Below are positions 42,565-49,774 of a stretch of 62,267 nucleotides of DNA, piece after piece; position 1 is the stretch's first letter; each line of letters starts with the position of its first letter. Origin of the DNA: Anaerolineae bacterium (GTDB lineage: Bacteria > Chloroflexota > Anaerolineae > Anaerolineales > Villigracilaceae); NCBI GenBank assembly GCA_022013685.1, contig JAKLPV010000215.1, positions 1-62,267 on the forward strand, given 5' to 3'. A program made the position numbers and the translations under genes. The notes under the pieces were generated by a model. That model had not been told where the DNA came from and ran no database searches. It saw only the letters and a list, made by a program, of their open reading frames with translations.

Positions 42565-43389
42565 TTAAGGACTTTTTTTAGCTTCGTTTAGTGGGATTGT
42601 TTGCAGCGTTGCAGTGCTGCGTTCACTGCTTTGTTTGGACAGCGGAGCGGTGTCGCCGCTGGTTGTCCTCAAGCCGGGAGGGGGATTGTCCTGGCCGAAG
42701 ATGATGGGCAGCCCGGCAAGTGAAATCACATCGCCGGGATAAAGGACACTTTGGCTTGTACGCTGGCCGTTGACGTAAGTTCCACCGGTTGAATTTAAGT
42801 CAAAGATAACAAATTTTCCACGCACATAACGAATCTGGGCGTGATAGCGCGATACGCGAGGGTCGTCAATGACAACCTGGTTATCAAGTCTGCGGCCAAT
42901 ATTAACAACCATTTGTTCAACAGTATATACTTTTGTGCCACCGATGATCAGGAACGCGGTTTTGGGTTGTTCGTTTTCTTCTGATTGCGCTTCCTGGCTG
43001 TGCGCATTTTGTGTTTCTGCCACATTTTCGCCGCCAACGCGGACTTCAACATCATCAACATCAAGATTCTCAGATGAAGCCAGCGTAATAGTCGGCGCGG
43101 CTTCAAACTTGACGCCTGCTTCGCTGGTGGCCAGCCGGAAAATTTTGGTTAGACCATCCACCAGGCGAGGTTCTTTTTGCCATTGTTCCAAGACTGTCGG
43201 ATGTACCAGTAAGGTGAAATTATGCGAGACAGAATGCTCAAGCCCATTTGTAGCCATGTTGGCCTTAAGCGCTTCTGTCAGGCGATGGGCAATACGGTCT
43301 TGCCAGAAATCCCCTGGCAGGAACTTGATTAAGTGGATTTCAATAAGAGCTTCTATCCTGTGTTCAATATCAGCAAGAGTTATGTTCAT
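42565..43389 (-). CDS. FHA-domain protein with DUF3662-like N-terminus (FhaA-like)
   Basis: A 274-residue soluble protein. Residues ~1-110 resemble the DUF3662 region of actinobacterial FhaA (LADIEHRIEALIEIHLIKFL). A Glu/Gln-rich linker (~125-150) precedes an FHA domain (~160-235) with INIGRRLDNQVVIDDPRVSRYH (in two parts) and FDLNSTGGTYVNG. The last ~35 residues are Ser/Thr rich. It is the first gene of the run FhaA-FhaB-MtnP-SEDS. A TATAAT box (minus strand) about 30 bases before the start may be its promoter. Confidence 0.88.
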   Translation of the reverse strand: MNITLADIEHRIEALIEIHLIKFLPGDFWQDRIAHRLTEALKANMATNGLEHSVSHNFTLLVHPTVLEQWQKEPRLVDGLTKIFRLATSEAGVKFEAAPTITLASSENLDVDDVEVRVGGENVAETQNAHSQEAQSEENEQPKTAFLIIGGTKVYTVEQMVVNIGRRLDNQVVIDDPRVSRYHAQIRYVRGKFVIFDLNSTGGTYVNGQRTSQSVLYPGDVISLAGLPIIFGQDNPPPGLRTTSGDTAPLSKQSSERSTATLQTIPLNEAKKSP

Positions 43390-43487
43390 CTCATTTAGCT
43401 CCCCAGGTTATTATACAATATGCATCATATTTTACGATGTTATACCAGTGTTTACAATAAGACATTTTTACCAATTGCATCGATTGC

Positions 43488-44078
43488 CTACCTTGGAGCG
43501 GGTCTACCACACTGAGGGCAGTTTGCTTCGCGGGCCAGTAATACAAATCCGCACTGCATACAGGTTGCCGGTTGGATTTTTCCGAGCGGTGCGCCACAGG
43601 CTACGCAGGATGGTACTCCGGCCTTGTTGGCTGTATTACAATATTCGCAGGTGAGACGACGCAGCCGGGTTGATAGTTGTTGGCTGGCCCCATAGGACTT
43701 GGCTACTTTTGCCAAAACGCCCCATACATTCTCTACAAGCTTGAGGCTCTCAATGTCCTGAGCGATATCATCCAGGCGGTGGAGTAAATTCCACGGATTC
43801 ATCAGGGTGGCGATAGCCGACTGCCCCAGACTGGCCGCGACCCCCAGCCAAGCCTGCTGCCCAATGCTTACCATCACGCCGTCTTCCACTGTCTGCAAAT
43901 GAATTGTAACAGCTGTTTGGCCTCCGCTGGATGCATTGCGCATACTGGCGACTTGCACTTTCAGGTTGTGCGGCTCGCCAACTACTTGCGTGCGCAGGTT
44001 CCCGTGGTTGAAATGGGCCGTAATGGCCTCAGAAAAATCATTGGGTGTTATTTCGCCGTAGAAAATTCGCTTGTCCAT
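43488..44078 (-). CDS. Zinc-ribbon protein of unknown function
   Basis: A 196-residue protein. Residues ~1-105 form an alpha/beta domain of unknown type with a possible short membrane-contacting helix (~78-95, VSIGQQAWLGVAASLGQ). The last ~60 residues hold eight Cys arranged as CEYC...CVAC and CMQCG...CPQCG, i.e. two zinc-ribbon knuckle pairs. Common in Anaerolineae as far as I recall. The start codon lies eight bases after a TATAAT box shared, through the palindrome GATTATAATC (44085-44094), with the divergent gene. Confidence 0.8.
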   Translation of the reverse strand: MDKRIFYGEITPNDFSEAITAHFNHGNLRTQVVGEPHNLKVQVASMRNASSGGQTAVTIHLQTVEDGVMVSIGQQAWLGVAASLGQSAIATLMNPWNLLHRLDDIAQDIESLKLVENVWGVLAKVAKSYGASQQLSTRLRRLTCEYCNTANKAGVPSCVACGAPLGKIQPATCMQCGFVLLAREANCPQCGRPAPR

Positions 44079-44084
44079 AGTTTA

Positions 44085-44094
44085 GATTATAATC
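44085..44094. promoter_or_regulatory. Palindromic -10 box shared by divergent genes
   Basis: GATTATAATC reads TATAAT on both strands. It lies between the divergent starts at 44078 (minus) and 44128 (plus); neither direction has a consensus -35 box. Confidence 0.35.
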
Positions 44095-44127
44095 ACCTTT
44101 GTCAAATTTTTGAAAAACAGGTGCCAA

Positions 44128-44745
44128 ATGTATTTTCGTTTTCGATGGCTTGCTTCAATTTCGGTTATTGCCATATTCCTGCTGATATTACTTAACGCTG
44201 AACCTATCCATCAAGTTGCAGCTCAACAGCCGACTGGCTCTGTCCCTACTGTAACCGGAACGCTAGTAGGCGCTTTTATCAAGGTAACTTATCCAGAACA
44301 AATAAATGTTCGTTCTGGGCCAAGCTCGTATTGGTATCCGGCTGTTGGGGTGCTTTTGTGGCAAGAGGAAGCTCCCGCGCTGGGGCGCTCCCCAGGCGGC
44401 GATTGGATTCAAATCTCTTACCCTGGCGTGGATGGTAATGTTGGATGGGTTTATGCGCCGCTGGTATCGCTTGGCCCACCAGGGGTTACTTTGCGAATTG
44501 TAGAGCCGCCTCCTACGCCGACTCCTGCCACCACGCCCACGATCGACCCTACGCTTGTTGCTGCTTTTCTGCCGCAGTATACTCCCACGCGTTTGCCCAC
44601 TTTTACACCTCCGGGCCCGTTGGCTGTTCCGACCTACGACACCGAACCCGTAACACGCAGCGCGGTGCCAATGGGGCTGATCATTACCATCCTGACCCTG
44701 ATTGGCGGTTTTGGCGCTTTCATTTCTTTTTTGCGCGGACGATGA
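44128..44745 (+). CDS. Exported SH3-like protein with C-terminal membrane anchor
   Basis: A 205-residue protein: signal or anchor span (~residues 5-23), a bacterial SH3-like domain (~45-120; INVRSGPSSYWYPAVGVL, then VGWVYAPLVSL), a Pro/Thr-rich linker (~130-175) and a C-terminal span (~180-200) ending in a basic RGR. It is probably displayed on the outer face and may bind cell-wall material. CAGGTG precedes ATG 44128; a TTG upstream is in frame. Confidence 0.8.
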   Translation: MYFRFRWLASISVIAIFLLILLNAEPIHQVAAQQPTGSVPTVTGTLVGAFIKVTYPEQINVRSGPSSYWYPAVGVLLWQEEAPALGRSPGGDWIQISYPGVDGNVGWVYAPLVSLGPPGVTLRIVEPPPTPTPATTPTIDPTLVAAFLPQYTPTRLPTFTPPGPLAVPTYDTEPVTRSAVPMGLIITILTLIGGFGAFISFLRGR

Positions 44746-44760
44746 TGCGGCAAACAACAT

Positions 44761-44807
44761 CATGAATCAAAAGCGACGGCGCTTGTGGCCGTCGCTTTTG
44801 ATTCATG
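44761..44807. terminator. Bidirectional terminator between convergent genes
   Basis: A perfect 20-bp stem (44761-44780 with 44788-44807) and a 7-base loop. The stem includes AAAAGCGACGGC/GCCGTCGCTTTT, which gives a T run in both directions. Confidence 0.92.
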
Positions 44808-44822
44808 AGTAATTAAATTTTA

Positions 44823-45248
44823 TTAGTTGGAGCAGGAGCAAGATCCGCCACATGCGCAGGAAGATTCTCCTGCCTCGGCATGTTCATGTCCATGCCCTTG
44901 TGAGCCGCATCCGCATGAACCGCCGCCTCCGCCGCTGTTGGTGGGGCTGTCTACTACGAACCCGGCTCCACGCTGTGGGTCATTCACGAAATCGATTTTT
45001 GCGCCGCGCACATAATTGACGGACGCATCATCCACGACTACTTTGATACCGTCGTTTTCATAAGTAAAGTCATTGTCACGAATGTTGTTATCAAGCGCCA
45101 TATTGAATTGCCCGCCACAGCACCCGCCTCCGCTGACATATATCCGCAGGGCGTATCCGTCAAGGTTGCGCTCAGACAAGATATTTCGAATGGCATCTGT
45201 TGCATTTACAGTTAGCGAGACCAACTGGGTATCGGTTTCTTGAAGCAT
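44823..45248 (-). CDS. A-type Fe-S cluster carrier with Cys/His-rich extension
   Basis: A 141-residue protein of the IscA/ErpA/HesB family, which carries Fe-S clusters or iron to target proteins. Three family Cys are present: one in SGGGCCGGQF near residue 43 and a CGC motif near residue 112. Normally the chain ends a few residues after CGC; here ~30 more residues follow, with GHGHEHAEAGESSCACGGS and a CSCSN end, giving six extra metal-ligand residues or more. A Gly-rich linker precedes CGC. ATG 45248 has AAGGAG six bases upstream. Confidence 0.9.
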   Translation of the reverse strand: MLQETDTQLVSLTVNATDAIRNILSERNLDGYALRIYVSGGGCCGGQFNMALDNNIRDNDFTYENDGIKVVVDDASVNYVRGAKIDFVNDPQRGAGFVVDSPTNSGGGGGSCGCGSQGHGHEHAEAGESSCACGGSCSCSN

Positions 45249-45340
45249 CACAATCTCCTTTTCTCAAATTGGATACATCTTATCAAGATTGATTTCATTT
45301 GTCAACACTAAGGTTCCCTGCTATTTGCCGTAAAGAAGGC

Positions 45341-45390
45341 CGCATTTTGGGGTATGAGCGCGCGTACGCGCGCTCATACCCCAAAATGCG
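45341..45390. repeat. 50-bp perfect palindrome
   Basis: Two 25-base arms with no spacer (45341-45365 and 45366-45390). The left arm starts CGCATTTTGGGG and ends GAGCGCGCGT. It lies between the A-type Fe-S and S1-protein genes. It has no flanking T run. Confidence 0.95.
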
Positions 45391-45430
45391 AGGGCCAATC
45401 ACAGGAATTCCTAAAGAGCCAACACTCAAG

Positions 45431-45465
45431 AAAAATCCCCCGCTTATCGAGTGCTGGGGATTTTT
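45431..45465 (-). terminator. Terminator of the S1-domain gene
   Basis: A 10-bp stem (AAAAATCCCC with GGGGATTTTT), 15-base loop, about 40 bases after the stop codon in the minus direction. Confidence 0.75.
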
Positions 45466-45506
45466 GGTTAACGAGTGCGCTGCTGCAACTTTAGAAAGCG
45501 GTCACC

Positions 45507-46301
45507 TTACCCGGTTGGCAGGCGATTCTTGAGCGTGCGATCAAAGATATCTTCTTTATCTTTGTCGTCAGCCTTGTTGTTTTTCTTGCTTTTGGCTGCT
45601 TTTTCCGCCTTCGAGCGGTCGAGGGCAGCTTGCCAAGCCAGCTCAAAAGCTGTGAGTTCTGGCACCGAAGGTTCTTTTTCCATCTCGAAGTGCTCGGTCT
45701 TGGGCTTTGTGCTTTTTTTGCCGTCGCGCTTTCGCTCGCCGCGTTCAGCTTTCGGTCCTGAATTTTCCCGCTCAACTTCCTCGGGCTTGGGCTGCGTGGC
45801 CTTCATGCTCAAGCGAATTTGTTTTTTCTTGCGGTCAATTTCCAGCACCATGACATCCACTTCGTCGCCTTCTTTGACGACTTCCTGGGGAGTCTTGACG
45901 TAGCCATGGGCCATTTCGCTGATGTGTACCAGGCCGGGTCGCTCTGCGCCAATCTCGACAAATGCACCGTAGGTTTCCAGGCGAATCACTTTGCCCTTGA
46001 CAACGGTTTCTGGCTTGAGTTCGCGCCATTCAAGGCCGAGCGGCTCGATCATGGTCAATTCGATTCGGTCGGATTTCGCTTTGCGTACCCACATATTGAT
46101 TTCTTGACCAACTTTAACAACATCTTCAACCCGCTTGACGGGTTCGCTTTGGAGTTGTGAAATGTGTACGATGCCTGGTACTGATTGTCCTACATCTACA
46201 ATCGCCCCCGCGAGAGTGATTTTTACTACTTTCCCGGTTAATTGAGTCTTGGGTTTAAGCTCAATTCCTGAGAGAGTTGTTTCTTCTTGTGTATTGCTCA
46301 T
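45507..46301 (-). CDS. Protein with two S1 RNA-binding domains
   Basis: A 264-residue protein with two S1 domains. The first (~residues 15-90) begins PKTQLTGKVVKITLAGAIVD and includes PGIVHISQL; the second (~93-170) includes VVKGKVIRLETYGAFVEIG and PGLVHISEM. The last ~90 residues are highly charged (Lys, Glu, Asp) and probably disordered. It is a short ribosomal-protein-S1-like or YugI-like RNA binder that may act in translation. CAGGAG lies six bases before ATG 46301. Confidence 0.88.
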   Translation of the reverse strand: MSNTQEETTLSGIELKPKTQLTGKVVKITLAGAIVDVGQSVPGIVHISQLQSEPVKRVEDVVKVGQEINMWVRKAKSDRIELTMIEPLGLEWRELKPETVVKGKVIRLETYGAFVEIGAERPGLVHISEMAHGYVKTPQEVVKEGDEVDVMVLEIDRKKKQIRLSMKATQPKPEEVERENSGPKAERGERKRDGKKSTKPKTEHFEMEKEPSVPELTAFELAWQAALDRSKAEKAAKSKKNNKADDKDKEDIFDRTLKNRLPTG

Positions 46302-46421
46302 AAGTTTCTCCTGAAGGAAGTAACGGGGATAATGCCGAAGTATGATTATACCGCAAATTATTTTATCGTCAACAGGTGATACTGCCTTCCTGCTAAAGTC
46401 TTCCGATTCCAACCACTATTG

Positions 46422-46450
46422 TTGACATATCGGAAAAATAGCAGTATTCT
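46422..46450 (+). promoter_or_regulatory. Sigma-70 promoter of the first Lrp gene, with TTGACAT/ATGTCAA sites
   Basis: TTGACA (46422-46427), 17 bases, TATTCT (46445-46450), 33 bases before ATG 46483. The -35 region is part of TTGACAT, and an inverted copy ATGTCAA lies at 46472-46478, just before the start codon; together they could be an autoregulatory Lrp site. Confidence 0.7.
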
Positions 46451-46482
46451 TTTGTAAGAAACGGAAATAGAATGTCAATATT

Positions 46483-46959
46483 ATGTATAAAATCGACAAA
46501 ACTGACTTGAAAATTATAAATTTGTTAATGGATGATGGCCGAATACACGCGGCAGAAATTGCGCGCCAGATCGGCAATATCTCTGAGCGCGCGGTTCGTT
46601 ACCGTATCGAACGCATGATTCAAAATGATGTCATGCGAATTAGTGCGGTAGTAAACCCAAAAGCTGTCGGAATGTCGGTTGTGGCAGATGTCTGGCTTGA
46701 ATGTGATGCTGATTCGATCATTGAAGTCGCGCGGCACATGGCTGAACTTGAAAATATCAGCTATGTTGCTTGCTCTATTGGTGAGACAGATGTAAGTGTG
46801 CAAATTATTGCGCGCGACACGGCGGAGGTGTACCGCTTCGTTACGGAGGTGATAGGAAAGGCGCCCGGGGTACGCAAGACGACTACATCCATTGTGCCCT
46901 TGGTGCTGAAGGACGTTTATCAGTGGAGAATTCCTGCGGGAATTGTCGAAAACGATTGA
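46483..46959 (+). CDS. Lrp/AsnC-family regulator 1
   Basis: A 158-residue feast/famine regulator. The helix-turn-helix is at residues ~5-55 (DLKIINLLMDDGRIHAAEIA, then ISERAVRYRIERM). The C-terminal RAM ligand-binding domain (~65-145) includes YVACSIGETDVSVQIIARD. It probably senses an amino acid and controls the island that starts 28 bases downstream. The stop codon precedes the first aminotransferase by 28 bases, so the two are cotranscribed. No good ribosome binding site. Confidence 0.92.
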   Translation: MYKIDKTDLKIINLLMDDGRIHAAEIARQIGNISERAVRYRIERMIQNDVMRISAVVNPKAVGMSVVADVWLECDADSIIEVARHMAELENISYVACSIGETDVSVQIIARDTAEVYRFVTEVIGKAPGVRKTTTSIVPLVLKDVYQWRIPAGIVEND

Positions 46960-46987
46960 TAAGAACTATCACCAAAAGGAGAACCTC

Positions 46988-48289
46988 ATGAAAAACTTCA
47001 GCAAAAGCCAGGCCCTTCAGAAGAGGGCTTTCAATGTCACCCCCCTGGGCGTTAATTCCAATTTTCGCTACTGGGGAGAAGGAGTAACCCCCTATGTCCA
47101 AAAAGGCAAGGATGGTTACCTGTGGGACGTGGATGGTAATAAATACATTGACTATCGCATGGCCTTTGGGCCGATCATTTTGGGGCACGCTGTAGACGAA
47201 GTGGACGCCAAGGTTGTGGAAGAAATCCGCAAGGGCGTCCTTTTTGCTATGACGGGTGAGCTTGAGATCGAAGTCGAAGAGATGATGATCGAGATGGTCC
47301 CCGGTCTGGAGATGGTACGTCTGGCTTGTTCGGGGACCGAAGCCACCATGCACGCTATCCGTGTGGCGCGCGCCTATACCGGGCGCGAGATGATCCTCAA
47401 ATTTGAGGGGAACTACCACGGTTTTCACGATAACACCCTGTGGAGCACTTACGCTCCCGTGGAGGCCTACGGCAATCCGCGCTCCCCGATTCCGGTTCCG
47501 GCTTCGTCGGGCATTCCGCGGCCTTTGGGCAGCCTGATCATCACCCTACCCTTCAACGACCGGGAAGCTTTCGAGCGCATGATGTTCAGTTATGGCCATT
47601 TGCTCGCGGCGGTTATCACCGAGCCGTGCCAGGGCAATTGTGGCGCGATCCTGCCCGAACCGGGCTTTTTGGAGCTGATTCAGCAAAAATGTGCAGAATA
47701 CGGCTCGCTCTTCATCCTGGATGAGGTCAAAACCGGATTCCGGATTGCCAACGGCGGGGCGCAGGAATATTACAATCTGAAACCAGACCTGATGACTTAT
47801 GCCAAAGCCCTCGGCAACGGTTACCCGGCGGCGGCTTTTGGCGGTAAAAAGGAAGTGATGAGCATTATCGGGCGCGGTGTGGCCCAGGGCGGGACGTATA
47901 CCAACAACAAACCCGGTGTTGCCGGGGCGTGGGCAACGCTCAAGATGCTGAAAGAGAAACCGATCCTGAAAACCATCGAAGGGCGCGGAAAGCGTTTGAT
48001 GGCTGGCCTGTCCCAGATTTTGAACGATGAAGGTCTGGTGCATTGCATGAACGGCTACCCGGCCATGTTTACTTATGCCCTCGGGGTTGAAAAAGTGACC
48101 AGCCAGCGCAATTGGAATGAGAGCGATAAGGATTTGTACCTAAAAATTATTGCCGAGTTGATTGATCGGGGCGTGATGCCCGATAACGATGCCCGCGAAC
48201 CCTGGTTCCTGTGCTATGCCCACAGCGACAAGGATATTGATGACACGCTGACGGCGTTCTGTGACGCGGTGAAGGCGTGCAAAAAATAG
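46988..48289 (+). CDS. Class III aminotransferase, glutamate-1-semialdehyde mutase-like
   Basis: A 433-residue PLP-dependent enzyme of the HemL-like branch. Motifs: VDGNKYIDYRMAFGPIILGH (~residues 48-68), SGTEATMHAIRVARAYTGR, the PLP-ring contact ILDEVKTGFR, and the Schiff-base Lys in LMTYAKALGNGYP (~residue 265). It differs from true HemL and may act on a beta- or omega-amino acid. AAAAGGAG lies seven bases before ATG 46988. First enzyme of the catabolic island; a hairpin follows. Confidence 0.9.
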   Translation: MKNFSKSQALQKRAFNVTPLGVNSNFRYWGEGVTPYVQKGKDGYLWDVDGNKYIDYRMAFGPIILGHAVDEVDAKVVEEIRKGVLFAMTGELEIEVEEMMIEMVPGLEMVRLACSGTEATMHAIRVARAYTGREMILKFEGNYHGFHDNTLWSTYAPVEAYGNPRSPIPVPASSGIPRPLGSLIITLPFNDREAFERMMFSYGHLLAAVITEPCQGNCGAILPEPGFLELIQQKCAEYGSLFILDEVKTGFRIANGGAQEYYNLKPDLMTYAKALGNGYPAAAFGGKKEVMSIIGRGVAQGGTYTNNKPGVAGAWATLKMLKEKPILKTIEGRGKRLMAGLSQILNDEGLVHCMNGYPAMFTYALGVEKVTSQRNWNESDKDLYLKIIAELIDRGVMPDNDAREPWFLCYAHSDKDIDDTLTAFCDAVKACKK

Positions 48290-48295
48290 ATTATG

Positions 48296-48337
48296 ACGGA
48301 ACACGCAATACGCATCGCGGCGTATTGCGTGTTCCGT
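48296..48337. repeat. Perfect 18-bp inverted repeat before an aminotransferase
   Basis: ACGGAACACGCAATACGC (48296-48313), loop ATCGCG, and its complement (48320-48337). It begins six bases after the stop codon of one aminotransferase and ends two bases before the AGGAG of the next, so in RNA it could act as partial terminator or as a stabilised leader. Confidence 0.8.
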
Positions 48338-48349
48338 TTAGGAGTATGT

Positions 48350-49699
48350 ATGACCAAACTAACATCGAAAGAAATGGTCGACCTGAGCAAGGAATACACC
48401 TTTTTCTCATGGTCGGTGCAGGGACAGGTGAACCCCATTCCGGTGACAAAAGCCGAGGGGATTTATTTTTGGGATGCGGATGGCAAACGCTACATTGATT
48501 TTTCATCCCAGTTGATGAACACCAATATCGGCCACCAGCACCCGAAGGTGGTCAAGGCCATCCAGGACCAGGCCGCTGAATTGTGTTTTGTCCACCCCGG
48601 CAACACCACCGAGGTGCGCGCCTTGTTGGGCAAGAAACTGGCTGAAATCACCCCGGGCAACTCTTCGACAAGCTCAGAGCGGCGCTTGAAGAAAACCTTC
48701 TTTGCGCTGGGCGGTTCGGAAGCCAATGAAAATGCGATCAAGATTGCGCGTTTTTATACCGGACGCCACAAAATCCTTGCGCGTTACCGCTCCTACCACG
48801 GCGCGACGCATGGTTCGATTGCGCTAACCGGCGATTATCGCCGGCTGGCGGTTGAGCCGACCATGCCGGGCGGAGTCCATTTCCTTGACCCGTTCTGCTA
48901 CCGCTGCCCGTTCGGACAGAAAAAAGAATCCTGCGCTCGCGAGTGCATCAAACACCTCGAAGAAGTCATCAAGTATGAAGGCCCCGATAAAATCGCCGCC
49001 ATCATTATGGAAGGTGTGGTCGGCTCGAACGGTCTGATCGTCCCGCCGGATGATTACTGGCCGCGGGTGCGTGAAATCTGCGACAAATACGGCATTTTGC
49101 TCATCTCCGATGAAGTCATGAGCGGCTGGGGCCGCACTGGCGAGTGGTTCGCCGTCGACAACTGGAAAGTGACGCCTGACATTATCACTACTGCCAAGGG
49201 CATCACCAGCGGTTACATGCCGCTCGGCGCGGTGATTGTTACGGACAAGATTGCCCAGTTTTTTGATGACAAATATCTGTATGCCGGGCTGACCTACAAC
49301 GGCCATGCGCTTTCGTGCGCGGCGGCGCTGGCCACCATCGCAGTCTATGAAGAAGAGCATTTGATGGAAAATGCCCGCGAAGTGGGCAAGTACCTGGGCG
49401 AAAAGCTGGAAGCTATTAAAGCCAGGCATCCATCTGTCGGCGATGCTCGTTATATCGGCCTGTTTTCCACTCTCGAGCTGGTGCAAAACCGCGAGAGCAA
49501 GGATGTCATGCCGGCCAGTGTCATGGCTGAAGTGGGCAAGTTTCTGCGCCAAAATGGACTGTTCACCTTCATCATGGCCAATAATCTGGGCAGCATGCTC
49601 TTCGTCGTCCCGCCGCTGTGCATCACGAAGGAACAACTGGATGAGGGGCTGGCGATTGTCGAGCTGGCGCTGGAAGTGGCGGATAAAAACGTCAAATGA
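48350..49699 (+). CDS. Class III aminotransferase, taurine/omega-amino-acid:pyruvate type
   Basis: A 449-residue PLP enzyme. The start (FFSWSVQGQVNPIPVTKAEG) and DFSSQLMNTNIGHQHPKVV resemble, from memory, taurine:pyruvate and related omega-amino-acid aminotransferases. PLP marks: GGSEANENAIKIARFYTGR, SDEVMSGWGRTGEW and the Schiff-base Lys in TTAKGITSGYMP. Around residues 103-112 it has an insertion (NSSTSSERRL) encoded by repeat-like DNA, just before the helix leading to GGSEANE. Its aldehyde product could pass to the acylating dehydrogenase downstream. AGGAG precedes ATG 48350. Confidence 0.9.
   Translation: MTKLTSKEMVDLSKEYTFFSWSVQGQVNPIPVTKAEGIYFWDADGKRYIDFSSQLMNTNIGHQHPKVVKAIQDQAAELCFVHPGNTTEVRALLGKKLAEITPGNSSTSSERRLKKTFFALGGSEANENAIKIARFYTGRHKILARYRSYHGATHGSIALTGDYRRLAVEPTMPGGVHFLDPFCYRCPFGQKKESCARECIKHLEEVIKYEGPDKIAAIIMEGVVGSNGLIVPPDDYWPRVREICDKYGILLISDEVMSGWGRTGEWFAVDNWKVTPDIITTAKGITSGYMPLGAVIVTDKIAQFFDDKYLYAGLTYNGHALSCAAALATIAVYEEEHLMENAREVGKYLGEKLEAIKARHPSVGDARYIGLFSTLELVQNRESKDVMPASVMAEVGKFLRQNGLFTFIMANNLGSMLFVVPPLCITKEQLDEGLAIVELALEVADKNVK
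48659..48684 (+). repeat. Repeat-like insertion inside an aminotransferase gene
   Basis: CTCTTCGACAAGCTCAGAGC lies within the coding sequence and resembles the TTCGAC...GCTCAG core of the family 1 intergenic repeats. The insertion keeps the frame and adds about nine residues compared with what I expect in the family. Confidence 0.5.
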
Positions 49700-49701
49700 A
49701 G

Positions 49702-49760
49702 GTAGGGGCACGGCAGTGAATTTAAGGCTTTGTGCCTTATCAGACCCGCCGTGCCCCTAC
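49702..49760. repeat. Inverted repeat, GTAGGGGCACGGC type, copy 2
   Basis: GTAGGGGCACGGC (49702-49714) and GCCGTGCCCCTAC (49748-49760), perfect 13-bp arms, with an inner AAGGC/GCCTT hairpin. Copy 1 is at 18093-18152; both end 15-17 bases before a start codon. Confidence 0.8.
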
Positions 49761-49774
49761 GATGGGATAAAAAT

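Noticed and set aside
46988..48289. The tetrapyrrole enzyme HemL
   Set aside because: It is in an amino-acid catabolic run with no other heme genes, and several segments differ from true glutamate-1-semialdehyde mutase; the overall similarity reflects the family.
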